Shown here piece by piece: positions 26,671 through 35,165 of a stretch of DNA of 64,000 bases (positions are counted from its first letter, which is position 1; each line of letters starts with the position of its first letter). Source of the DNA: JACRAV01 sp964571235 (GTDB lineage Bacteria > Zixibacteria > MSB-5A5 > GN15 > FEB-12); NCBI GenBank assembly GCA_964571235.1, contig CAZNAI010000007.1, forward strand, positions 186,001 through 250,000, in the 5' to 3' direction. Made by a program: the position numbers and the translations under genes. The notes below the pieces were generated by a model. The model saw nothing but the letters and a program-made list of their open reading frames with translations, was not told the DNA's origin and searched no databases.

Positions 26671-27549
26671 ATGCGAAAATTAACTAGTATTGCCGGAGCC
26701 ATTGCAACTGTCGTAACAAGTTGTTCGCTCGCCTTTGCCGGTTCCCAGATACCGGTCAGCCAATTCGACATCGATCTGGCGCAATTACGGCTGGACAATT
26801 CGGTGTTCGCGCAGAAGCTCCTGCAAACGCAAACTGACAATGGCGCTACGGTCGGTCAAACCGGCCCGAAGAGACTCTCGCCCGGAAAGGCGTTTGTCAT
26901 GTCGCTTGTGGTTCCAGGACTGGGACAGTTCTACAATGGGAGTAAAGTCAAGGCGGCCGGATTTTTGGCGCTTGATGTGACCTCATGGCTCATGCATTTC
27001 AAGTACCGGTCCGACGGCAACGATTTAACTGACAAGTTCAATGCCTTTGCCGATCAATACTGGGCACAAGGCCGGTACGAAGAATATCTGAGCAAGGCGT
27101 ACAACGGGAAAACCGACGATGACTCAATCACTGCGACTGAGGTCTCGCACCATTTGCCGGATACCAAGACCCAGCAATACTATGAAATGATCGGGAAGTA
27201 TGATCAGTTTTCGTGGGGATGGGATGATGCCAGCCTAAACGATAGTTCTATCAATCAATTCACCATCATGTTCCCGGCGGTGGCATCAAACATCCCGTAT
27301 TCCGCGCATCGGTTGGAATACGAGATCATGCGCGAAAATGCCAACAACAAATTCGACGCTTCTGACAAATGGATGATTGTCTCGCTGGCAAATCACATAA
27401 TTTCGGCATTTGACGCGCTCATATCGGCCAGACGGCATAACAACAATGCCGGCGGGGGGGAATTCGGTCGGCTGAAAATCCGGGCCGATCTGCGTTCGTT
27501 TGCAAGCCGCCATGACACGCCTTACCTGAGGTGTTCATATGCTCTTTGA
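26671..27549 (+). CDS. DUF5683-type exported membrane protein (first of a tandem pair)
   Basis: 292 residues. Signal peptide (SCSLAFAG), a linker, then the DUF5683 core: MSLVVPGLGQFYNGSKVKA at 77-95, a small-residue membrane segment AAGFLALDVTSW, then a mostly alpha-helical part. Function of the domain is unknown; it is common in Bacteroidota. The motif PGxGQFYxG lies at residues 82-90, exactly as in the next gene, so the two look like duplicates that diverged. The 3' end overlaps the next start by 11 bp. A VTSC motif in the signal could also be read as a lipobox. Confidence 0.7.
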   Translation: MRKLTSIAGAIATVVTSCSLAFAGSQIPVSQFDIDLAQLRLDNSVFAQKLLQTQTDNGATVGQTGPKRLSPGKAFVMSLVVPGLGQFYNGSKVKAAGFLALDVTSWLMHFKYRSDGNDLTDKFNAFADQYWAQGRYEEYLSKAYNGKTDDDSITATEVSHHLPDTKTQQYYEMIGKYDQFSWGWDDASLNDSSINQFTIMFPAVASNIPYSAHRLEYEIMRENANNKFDASDKWMIVSLANHIISAFDALISARRHNNNAGGGEFGRLKIRADLRSFASRHDTPYLRCSYAL

Positions 27550-28333
27550 GCGAAATCGCTCATATGTCTCTTGTGTGGCCGCCGCGTTCTTCTTGCTGGT
27601 GGCCGGTTCGGTGTTTGCTCAGCATTCATCTTCGACAAGGGGTGGGCACGTTACACCGGTAATATTCGCAGGAAAAGATGACTTCTCACTAACCAAACAG
27701 ACACCTGCCCCGAAGTCGGTAGTGGATTCGACACCGCGAAAAAAATCGATGTGGAAAGCGGCGGCACTGTCGCTGGCTATTCCCGGCGCCGGACAATTCT
27801 ATCTCGGGAAACGGGATAAGGCAAAAATCTATGTCGCGGTGGAAACGGCGGCGTGGGCCGGATTTATCGGATTCAAAGTGTACAGTCATTGGAAGAAGAA
27901 CGACCTGATCAAGTACGCCCGCGAACACGCCGGGGCCGATCTGGCCGGGCGCAACGACGAATTTCTTGATCTAGTCGGATTCTATGTCAGCACGCGCGAG
28001 TACAATGCGCTGGGACGAGTCTCCGATCCGGAGCGGCCGTACTTTGATGAGTCACCCGCCAACTACTGGGAGTGGCAGACCGGCAAAGAGCGGGCGGTCT
28101 ATCGAGATCTGAAAAACGGAAGTCGCGAGGCAAATCGCCGCGCCGAGTTTATGGTCGGGCTGGCGGTCGTCAACCGGATTCTCTCGACCATTGATGCAAT
28201 CCGCGACGCCCGCCGAATGGAGCGCTCGCTGGATGACTCATTTTCGCAGGCGAAACAAAAACGGGTTTTACTTGCCTTTGATCCGTACGATTCTCAGCGA
28301 CAGCTCAAGCTGACTATTCTGACAGGCTGGTGA
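27539..28333 (+). CDS. DUF5683-type exported membrane protein (second of a tandem pair)
   Basis: 264 residues. Signal peptide ending near SVFAQ, then the DUF5683 core: ALSLAIPGAGQFYLGKRDKA (77-96) and an aromatic membrane segment AAWAGFIGFKVYSHW. A C-terminal helical part contains a NRILSTIDAIRDARR helix matching the AFDALISARR end of its neighbour, which supports common origin. It overlaps the upstream gene by 11 bp and is followed after 1 bp by the NHL protein, so all are in one transcript. Function unknown; the context suggests an envelope role in the PorU/PorV operon. Confidence 0.7.
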   Translation: MLFERNRSYVSCVAAAFFLLVAGSVFAQHSSSTRGGHVTPVIFAGKDDFSLTKQTPAPKSVVDSTPRKKSMWKAAALSLAIPGAGQFYLGKRDKAKIYVAVETAAWAGFIGFKVYSHWKKNDLIKYAREHAGADLAGRNDEFLDLVGFYVSTREYNALGRVSDPERPYFDESPANYWEWQTGKERAVYRDLKNGSREANRRAEFMVGLAVVNRILSTIDAIRDARRMERSLDDSFSQAKQKRVLLAFDPYDSQRQLKLTILTGW

Positions 28334-28334
28334 C

Positions 28335-29288
28335 GTGGCGCGTCTTTGGTCGGCTGTCATCGCATCGCTCTTTCTGTTGAGTGTCTGTTCGCACCCGCCC
28401 TCCAATCAACTCAAAGCAGTAGAAGCCATCCCACCCGGTGCAATCGTAGTTGATACCATTATCGACGGCGCTTTATTCGGCATGCCGCTTCGCAAACCGG
28501 CCGGGTTGTTTCTTGACGGCAACGGTTCGCTTATAGTCTGTGACGCGGGGAATGACCGCATTGTGCGGTTCACATCGTTGTTAAAGCCCGAAATCGAAGC
28601 GGGGGGAAGAGGCACCGCCGGCGGGCTGTTTATTGATCCGATTGCTGGTGCACCCGACGGTCCGCTCAATATCAGGATTGTCGACCGAGGGAACCGCCGC
28701 ATCTGCCGGCTTGATTCGCGACTTCAGTATGTCGACGAAATTCCGTTTTCCGATCTTGACGATCCGCTGAAATTCGGATCACCTGCCGGAGCGGCTGTCG
28801 ATAAATCCGGGCAGGTATGGGTCAGTGATAAAGACAATAATCGAATCGCGGTCTTTTCGCTGATTGGTCAATTCGACAAGTTTGTCGGCGAGTTTGGATC
28901 ATCAGGGGGCGGACTTTTGAATCCGGGGAAGATCGTCGTTGATACACACGGTTCGTACTTTGTGAGCGATATCGGCGACAAACGCATTCTGGTATTCGAT
29001 GAGTACGGCAATTACACGCGCATGGTGGCTGATCCTGAGATGAAGGAGCCGTCGGGGATTTTTGTCGATGCCAGCGACCGCCTCTGGGTGATTGACCGGG
29101 CCGATGGCAAGATTTTCGTTTATTCATCGCGGGGGGGGCGTCTGATGGCGACCGGGTCGCCCATTGCCGGGTTGACCATGCCACTTAAGTCACCGGCTGA
29201 TCTGGTTGTGGTCGGAGAGCGGCTGGTGATCTCCGATAGCGGGAACGACCGGCTGGTGGTCTGCCGAATTCTGCCTGTGCAGGAGTAG
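28335..29288 (+). CDS. NHL-repeat beta-propeller exported protein, possible lipoprotein
   Basis: 317 residues from a GTG start one base after the preceding stop. The N-terminal hydrophobic segment ends LLSVCSHP, a possible but non-ideal lipobox (Cys18). The rest is a six-bladed NHL propeller. Blades are visible as KPAGLFLDGNGSLIVCDAGN, RIVDRGNRRICRLD, AAVDKSGQVWVSDKDNNRIA, IVVDTHGSYFVSDIGDKRIL, IFVDASDRLWVIDRADGKIF and LVVVGERLVISDSGNDRLVV. NHL propellers are binding platforms. In this operon it may be a periplasmic or surface scaffold, which is inference. Confidence 0.8.
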   Translation: MARLWSAVIASLFLLSVCSHPPSNQLKAVEAIPPGAIVVDTIIDGALFGMPLRKPAGLFLDGNGSLIVCDAGNDRIVRFTSLLKPEIEAGGRGTAGGLFIDPIAGAPDGPLNIRIVDRGNRRICRLDSRLQYVDEIPFSDLDDPLKFGSPAGAAVDKSGQVWVSDKDNNRIAVFSLIGQFDKFVGEFGSSGGGLLNPGKIVVDTHGSYFVSDIGDKRILVFDEYGNYTRMVADPEMKEPSGIFVDASDRLWVIDRADGKIFVYSSRGGRLMATGSPIAGLTMPLKSPADLVVVGERLVISDSGNDRLVVCRILPVQE

Positions 29289-29290
29289 GG

Positions 29291-32200
29291 ATGAATTGCG
29301 GCTGTCGGACGATGGTTGCCGCTTGCGTTCTATTCTGCGCACATACCGCCAACGCAGAAAGGGCGACGCTCATTGTCGCTGATAGTGTTGTCGTAGTCGA
29401 TTCCTTGCGTATCCTTCCTGACACCGACTCTCTTTTCTTTCACGAACAACGTCTGGCTCCCGGAGTAGATTATACTTTGGGCGGGGCTCCGCTTACTCTG
29501 AGCTATTTTCGTTATCAATCTGGCCAGACCGACACACTTGAACTGAGATACCGCCGATGGCCGTCGTGGCTTACCAGACAGTGGGGGAATCCTGCACCGG
29601 AGCCGGTGGCGTCGAGTCATCAAATTCCCACTCCTTCGATTCCCCCAACGATGCAACTCCCCGGCGAAAATTCCGGCTCGATACAGATTTCCGGGGCGAA
29701 AACGTTTCGGGTGACTAGTGGACCGGGAGTCGGTTCGGCGTTTGGGCAGTCGCTCGATGTCGGCATCTCCGGCGAGTTGTCCCCCGGTGTGCGGCTGGAG
29801 GGCGCTGTATCAGACCGGGGGTATGATCCAATCAACGGATACGCCAACAGCCGTCTTGATGAATTCGACCGGCTCCGCTTGCGGTTAACCTCGGCGCGAT
29901 TCATCGGACAGGCGGGGGACATTTCACTTGTAGGACTTTCGCCCCTTGTTCGAACGAGAGATGTGTCGGGCGGATCGGCAAAGTTGTCGTACCCTGGATT
30001 CTCAGTATTTGGAGTCGCGTCGCGACCACGCGGGAAATTTCAGAGCGCAAAGTTAAACGGCATCGACGGATTCCAAGGGCCGTATCAACCCACCGGATCA
30101 CTTGTGGCGATTGTCCCCGGTTCTGACGAAGTTTGGCTCGACGGCCGCAAGATGGAACGTGGGCCGGATAAAGATTACACGGTCGATTACCCAAGCGGGC
30201 GGATCACCTTTGGCGTGACACGCCCGATCGACTCACGGAGCCGTATCGAAATCGACTACGAGCCGGCCGAGACAGCGTATCGACAGGAACTTCTGCTCGG
30301 CGGGGCGGAAGTTCGCTCGCGCGATTCTTCGCGTTCACTTGCGTTCGCCTTCACCCGTGAAGGGGACGATAAAGATCGGCCACTATTTGAATTAAGCCAC
30401 GAGCAGATAGCTACGCTTACGCAAGGCAATGATTCGGTGATCGCGGTTTCGGGAGTGGTGGCTGATACAAATGGCGCGTGGCGGGTGTTTCTTGATTCGC
30501 TACCTGATACGGTCTGGCAATATGTCGGAGTTGGCAACGGCGACTTCGCGGTGCGGTTTTCGTACGTCGGATCGGGGCAGGGTGCGTATCAATATTTGGG
30601 AAACGACCAGTATCAGTTTGTCGGAACCGATAAAGGCGACTACAACCCGATCGTACTATTACAACCGGCTCGTCGAGTCGAGAGTGCAAGAGCAATGGCG
30701 CGGTTTCCACTTCTGCCAAAAGGGTCTGCCAGCGCCGACGTTCGATTTTCCAAGAGATCGTTCAATTTGTGGAATCCGTCGGGTGGATCAAGCGATGGTT
30801 CCTACCACAACCTTTCGCTGAAACAGGCATGGAGCTGGCATGGACGGGAGAGTCAGGTTGGGTTGAGCAGGGAGTATTTGGATTCGCGGTACTCGTCGCT
30901 TGACCGAATCGACCAGCCGGATCTGCTACGCACTTTCCTGGCGCCAGTTCCACTCCAATGGAATGGTCATCGCCTTCGCCATACGGCCGATCTGGCCTTT
31001 GCAATCTTACCCACGCTAACAGTGTCACCGTCGTACTCGCGGGCGAGTTTTGGCAGTTCCTTTACATCCGAGTCGTACGGAAGTGAGATCACATATTCGC
31101 CGGTTCAACAACTCAAGCTACTGGGGAATTGGCGCGAGACAGATGCGAGCCTCCACGCCCAGTCGGGTGACAAGCAGGGAAATGGGCGCACAGTAACAGG
31201 CAGGGCTGATTACTCTATTGGCCGAATGGGTGCGACCACAGAATTTGAATACGACCGACGCACCCATGACTATGCAGACACTTCAAACGGCACAAAGTAT
31301 CTGAGGGGAAATCTCGCTCTTCGCGCGGATCAAAGTAGCGTGTCGTACGAAGGATACCGCGAAGATTCGCTTGTACAAAGCTGGCGTCGCAATCTGACTC
31401 GGCATCGCGTTGGTCTTTCTTCCGGCAAGTCTCTGGGCAATTGGCGGGTTGACGGAACAGTAACCCACCAATGGCTGGATTACAGTGATAGAGCCGAGCG
31501 CAGTTTTCTAGGGCGTCTGCTGATTGGGCTTAACGATCAGCGCAGGCATCTTGGAATGTCCAGTAGTTACTTGTTGTCCGACGAGCGACGCAATGCCCGT
31601 GGGTACACATACCTGCAGGTCGATCCGGGGCGCGGGAATTTCAGGTACGAAAACGGCCGGTACATCGCCGATCCGTTCGGTGACTACATTCGCCTTGAAG
31701 AAATCCTCTCTGATATTCAGCGGGTGCGTCGCGGAGAAAAGACATTTCGATTGGACAAACAGGCGCGGATTTATCAGCTATCGGCCGGTTCAAAGATCTC
31801 CGAGGAACTCTTGGCCGACGGTTCGCGTCCGTGGTGGTGGGTAGTTCCATTTCTACCCGGTGATGCGGGTAGGTACTTGTCGTACGAGCGCCGCTATGAC
31901 GGAGATCTTCGCGTGATACCGTGGAACGGCCTTTATGCGATCAGTATGTCAATCAGCCAGAGTAATGAGAGCCGTTTGGTTGCGCAACAAGATCGAAAAC
32001 GCACCGACTTTCGTATGCGGGCGACCCTTCGCCAGCCGTACGAGAATTGGATACTTGAGCAAGGCGGTGAGCGGTTCAATTCGGGGCGGGACCAGTTCTT
32101 TGGCGACGCAGGCAAGTCATCCGGATGGCGCGGATTTGTCGGCGCAAAAGGGAGTTTCGATGCCTCCGGTCTGGCGATTGAAGCCGGGATTCGTTCGGCA

Positions 32201-32521
32201 ACCGGTAATAGTGATAATTCAAACGAACAAGAAAAGTCGCGGCAGTTCGCCATTAAGTCCGGAGGCCGAATTTCATTTGAAAAGAGGGGAGAAATCAGAC
32301 TCGACACGGAACTTTACCGCCAGACACTTACCAGTGAGGCCGGGGTAGCCTCAACTCTGCTGACAGATGATCATGAGGGCAATCGCGGTCTGCTCTGGAC
32401 TTTCACGGTCAACTACGGCCTTTCACGCGCTGTGAAATTGTCGCTGGCGCTCGATGGACGGTATTCCGACAACCGCTCCGGGCGCCTCTTTGCGCGCTCG
32501 GAAATGAAGGCGGAGTTCTAA
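29291..32521 (+). CDS. Large outer-membrane beta-barrel-type protein, function unknown
   Basis: 1076 residues with a signal peptide cleaved near ANA/E (about residue 22). The N-terminal third has Ig-like strand patterns and a conserved-looking block: GIDGFQGPYQPTGS, IVPGSDEVWLDGRKM, DKDYTVDYPSGRITFGVTRP and SRIEIDYEP (about 257-325). I recall similar blocks in very large outer-membrane proteins of FCB bacteria. The last 600 residues are dense in alternating, aromatic-bounded strands, ending on F, as expected of a many-stranded barrel. It is much shorter than SprA (about 2400) and I do not see SprA-specific motifs, so it is not called SprA. Its stop overlaps the next ATG by one base. A translocon or surface-assembly partner role is inference from the operon. 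Confidence 0.6.
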   Translation: MNCGCRTMVAACVLFCAHTANAERATLIVADSVVVVDSLRILPDTDSLFFHEQRLAPGVDYTLGGAPLTLSYFRYQSGQTDTLELRYRRWPSWLTRQWGNPAPEPVASSHQIPTPSIPPTMQLPGENSGSIQISGAKTFRVTSGPGVGSAFGQSLDVGISGELSPGVRLEGAVSDRGYDPINGYANSRLDEFDRLRLRLTSARFIGQAGDISLVGLSPLVRTRDVSGGSAKLSYPGFSVFGVASRPRGKFQSAKLNGIDGFQGPYQPTGSLVAIVPGSDEVWLDGRKMERGPDKDYTVDYPSGRITFGVTRPIDSRSRIEIDYEPAETAYRQELLLGGAEVRSRDSSRSLAFAFTREGDDKDRPLFELSHEQIATLTQGNDSVIAVSGVVADTNGAWRVFLDSLPDTVWQYVGVGNGDFAVRFSYVGSGQGAYQYLGNDQYQFVGTDKGDYNPIVLLQPARRVESARAMARFPLLPKGSASADVRFSKRSFNLWNPSGGSSDGSYHNLSLKQAWSWHGRESQVGLSREYLDSRYSSLDRIDQPDLLRTFLAPVPLQWNGHRLRHTADLAFAILPTLTVSPSYSRASFGSSFTSESYGSEITYSPVQQLKLLGNWRETDASLHAQSGDKQGNGRTVTGRADYSIGRMGATTEFEYDRRTHDYADTSNGTKYLRGNLALRADQSSVSYEGYREDSLVQSWRRNLTRHRVGLSSGKSLGNWRVDGTVTHQWLDYSDRAERSFLGRLLIGLNDQRRHLGMSSSYLLSDERRNARGYTYLQVDPGRGNFRYENGRYIADPFGDYIRLEEILSDIQRVRRGEKTFRLDKQARIYQLSAGSKISEELLADGSRPWWWVVPFLPGDAGRYLSYERRYDGDLRVIPWNGLYAISMSISQSNESRLVAQQDRKRTDFRMRATLRQPYENWILEQGGERFNSGRDQFFGDAGKSSGWRGFVGAKGSFDASGLAIEAGIRSATGNSDNSNEQEKSRQFAIKSGGRISFEKRGEIRLDTELYRQTLTSEAGVASTLLTDDHEGNRGLLWTFTVNYGLSRAVKLSLALDGRYSDNRSGRLFARSEMKAEF

Positions 32522-34158
32522 TGATTAAACGCGCAGTGCTCATTCTACTTGGGTTGATTGGTCTGTCACAATCGGTGACACCGACAGTCGTTTATATAGC
32601 CCCGGTCGATGATCGATTTGTCACCAAAATATTAAAATCAAATCGCGCCCGGTTCGAGAGAATGACTGCCGACACCGCCGGATTATTGGCCGTGAGCATG
32701 TTGTCTGATAGCGGATACCTTGGCGCCAGCTACCAAATTGACACCGCTGGGAGAGTCGAAGTTACCGCTGGTAATCGTTCGTTATTGAGAAAGGTCGCAA
32801 TCGATGGTGACACCACCGCCGAGTTTTCTTCAACTGCGCCCTTCACCGAAGGTTCTGTTACCGATTTGGTTCAGCCGATACTGGCGAGTTTTCAATCGCG
32901 CGGGTATTACTACGCGAGTGCTCAAGTATCGCCAATTTCGACAATCGGCGATTCTGTCGACTTAGTTGCCACTGTGCGCAAAGGACCGCTGGTGACTATT
33001 TCGGAATTGAAGTGCGATGGTCTGCGACGGACGAGCAACAAAGCCGTACAAAAGTCGCTCGGCACTGTCTCCGGCGAGCCGATGACATCGTCGAAAATCG
33101 AAGAGATTGACCGACGCGCCAGACAGATTCCGTTTCTCACCTATTTGCCGCCGGTCGAAATTGAGCCGCAACCCGGATACAATTCCGCGGCTGTCAAAGT
33201 GCGTTTTCGCGAGCCGTCGATGTTCAGCGCCAGCGGTACGGGCGGGTATCGACCGGATGACAAGAATGGCGTGGTCTGGGCGTTTGATGGAAGACTCCGT
33301 GATCTGTTCGGCGCGGGACGGACAATCCGTCTCCTTTCTGAACGGCGCGATAAAGACAACAGAATTCTCAATATAGAGTATTCGCAACCGTCGTTCTTGA
33401 CCGGGAGGGGGCAGTTTGATGCCCACATTCGTTCGCGTGATCTTCGTTCACAATTCAGCGAATTTGCGATTTCAGCGGGGTTGTCGACCTATGTCAGCGA
33501 TCAATCTTTGCTCGGCGGGACAGTTGGTTGGTCGCGGGTCGAACCGGCTGACTCAACGTTTGGGTACAACAAGTACTCAGCCGGAGTCCGGTATGATTTG
33601 AATGCCCGGTTCGATTCGCTGAGTCCGGTTTCCGGGTATCGGTTGCGTTGGTCGGCTGGGTACCAACTTCGAGTCGAAAGAAATAGCGGTGATAGTGTCA
33701 CTGTTCGTCGCATTTCAAAGAACGAAAGCCGTTCCCGACTCACATTGGAAACAGCCCTGCCATTACATACGCCTGTCTGGGTGGCGACCACACGACTCGA
33801 TCTGATGGCGCTCTTCACAGAACAGTCAAATCCACCCCCGGCTGAACTTTTTCTGCTTGGCGGGCCGGGGAGTATTCGCGGATATCGCACCGATCAGTTC
33901 GGCGCTCGACGAGCGGCGATTGGCTCGACTGAGATACACCTGCGCGGCAAACAAGGGTATTTGTTCTTGTTCGGTGATGTCGGGTATCTGTATTCTCCGC
34001 TCGCAGACGGGGAGAGTGACGAGTCGACGAGATTTGGATACGGCGCCGGGTTTCGGTTGTATGACCGAGACAGAATGGTAGAGGTTGCGCTCGGATGGAA
34101 CCCTGACCTTCGCCTCAATCGCCCGCAGTTGATCCTGAAATTGGCCACCGGACTTTAG
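32521..34158 (+). CDS. Omp85-superfamily (BamA/TamA-like) outer-membrane protein
   Basis: 545 residues: signal peptide, about two or three POTRA-like domains (around 60-230, for example LVTISELKCDGLRRTSNKAV then SGEPMTSSKIEEIDRRARQI), then a barrel from about 235 to the end. The lid-loop signature GGPGSIRGYRTDQF at about 448-461 carries the conserved (V/I)RGY and is diagnostic of the superfamily. BamA normally has five POTRAs and about 800 residues, so this is a shorter, TamA-like or specialised paralogue rather than the housekeeping BamA. It is the last gene of the operon and overlaps the upstream stop by one base (TAATG). It may insert or assist the barrel encoded just before it. Confidence 0.85.
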   Translation: MIKRAVLILLGLIGLSQSVTPTVVYIAPVDDRFVTKILKSNRARFERMTADTAGLLAVSMLSDSGYLGASYQIDTAGRVEVTAGNRSLLRKVAIDGDTTAEFSSTAPFTEGSVTDLVQPILASFQSRGYYYASAQVSPISTIGDSVDLVATVRKGPLVTISELKCDGLRRTSNKAVQKSLGTVSGEPMTSSKIEEIDRRARQIPFLTYLPPVEIEPQPGYNSAAVKVRFREPSMFSASGTGGYRPDDKNGVVWAFDGRLRDLFGAGRTIRLLSERRDKDNRILNIEYSQPSFLTGRGQFDAHIRSRDLRSQFSEFAISAGLSTYVSDQSLLGGTVGWSRVEPADSTFGYNKYSAGVRYDLNARFDSLSPVSGYRLRWSAGYQLRVERNSGDSVTVRRISKNESRSRLTLETALPLHTPVWVATTRLDLMALFTEQSNPPPAELFLLGGPGSIRGYRTDQFGARRAAIGSTEIHLRGKQGYLFLFGDVGYLYSPLADGESDESTRFGYGAGFRLYDRDRMVEVALGWNPDLRLNRPQLILKLATGL

Positions 34159-34195
34159 AGTTGGCAACAGGCGTTGACCGGGAGTATCATTAGGC

Positions 34196-35041
34196 GTGTC
34201 CCAACTCATTTCCATAGTAAAATTAACTCGCCCGATCAATTGTCTTTTGGCGGTGGTGTCGGTCTGGACGGGTGCGTATATGACCCTTTCGCCGGTAGCG
34301 CTCTGGCCGGTTGCGATTGCCTCGCTTTGTGCGTTTCTCGTTTGCGCCGCGGGTAATGTTCACAACGATATCTGTGATCTTGCGGTCGACCAGATAGCTC
34401 ATCCGGAGCGGATGTTGCCAAGTGGACAAGTTTCTATAGCTGTCGCCGGTCGGCTTGCCCTGAGCTTTGTGATCGTCGGATTGATACTCGCAGGAAGTTT
34501 CGGTACACAGCTTTTGCTCTTAGTCGCAAGCATTGCCTCTTTTCTCTATCTGTACAACACGCAGATCAAACGCTGGCCGTTTGTGGGAAATCTGTTGGTT
34601 GGTTTGATTGCCGGGGGGACGTTTCTGGTGGGTGGCATTGTCAATGACCCCGAAGAGGCCTTCCTGCTTCCGGGGCCGCTCATTCCGGCAGTGTTCGGCG
34701 TGCTTTTGCATCTCGGGCGAGAGCTGGTAAAAGACATTGCTGATTTAGAAGGCGACTCTCCGGCCGGAATTCGCACGGTACCGTCGCTGATCGGTGTTCG
34801 TCCAACGTTGGTCATTGTCACAATACTTGGTCTTGCTCTTGGTGTTGCGCTCTACGTGCCGTACGCCTACGAATGGTACGGTGTTCGGTATTGGATCATC
34901 TCAATCGCAGGCGTGGTCCCGTTGACGCTTGGGATGTCGCTTGTGGCGCTGATTATACCCAGCCGCCCGATGATTCTGGCGCTGAGTTCTTCGCTGAAGG
35001 CCTCCATGCTTGTCGGATTAGCCGCTTTGTATCTCGCCTGA
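34196..35041 (+). CDS. UbiA-family prenyltransferase, digeranylgeranylglyceryl-phosphate-synthase-like
   Basis: 281 residues with eight or nine membrane helices. The two Mg/prenyl-diphosphate motifs are present: NDICDLAVD (57-65) followed by HPERMLPSG, and KDIADLEGD (179-187). The second-motif context (LGRELVKDIADLEGD) and overall length match the geranylgeranylglycerol-phosphate geranylgeranyltransferase-like branch found in archaea and some FCB bacteria. UbiA enzymes of quinone, haem or chlorophyll synthesis remain possible. The GTG start lies 37 bp after the Omp85 gene; no strong promoter is seen between, so it may share that transcript. Confidence 0.8.
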   Translation: MSQLISIVKLTRPINCLLAVVSVWTGAYMTLSPVALWPVAIASLCAFLVCAAGNVHNDICDLAVDQIAHPERMLPSGQVSIAVAGRLALSFVIVGLILAGSFGTQLLLLVASIASFLYLYNTQIKRWPFVGNLLVGLIAGGTFLVGGIVNDPEEAFLLPGPLIPAVFGVLLHLGRELVKDIADLEGDSPAGIRTVPSLIGVRPTLVIVTILGLALGVALYVPYAYEWYGVRYWIISIAGVVPLTLGMSLVALIIPSRPMILALSSSLKASMLVGLAALYLA

Positions 35042-35098
35042 CGAACTTCCGGCAGTCAATTTTGTAAAAAAACGTTAATTGCAGGGCCTGCGTTAAGT

Positions 35099-35127
35099 TT
35101 GAACTTGACAGTAGGTTAGCGGATAAT
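35099..35127 (+). promoter_or_regulatory. Promoter of the Bat operon
   Basis: TTGAAC (35099-35104) and GATAAT (35122-35127) are separated by 17 bp. A perfect TTGACA also overlaps at 35105-35110, but no -10 lies at a suitable distance from it. The leader to the first ATG is about 32 nt. Confidence 0.65.
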
Positions 35128-35165
35128 AGCTTGCCGCTCTAATAAGTCCGGGAACGCATGAATTT

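Noticed and set aside
29291..32521. Calling the 1076-residue barrel protein SprA
   Set aside because: It is less than half the length and I cannot see SprA-specific blocks; only operon context points that way.
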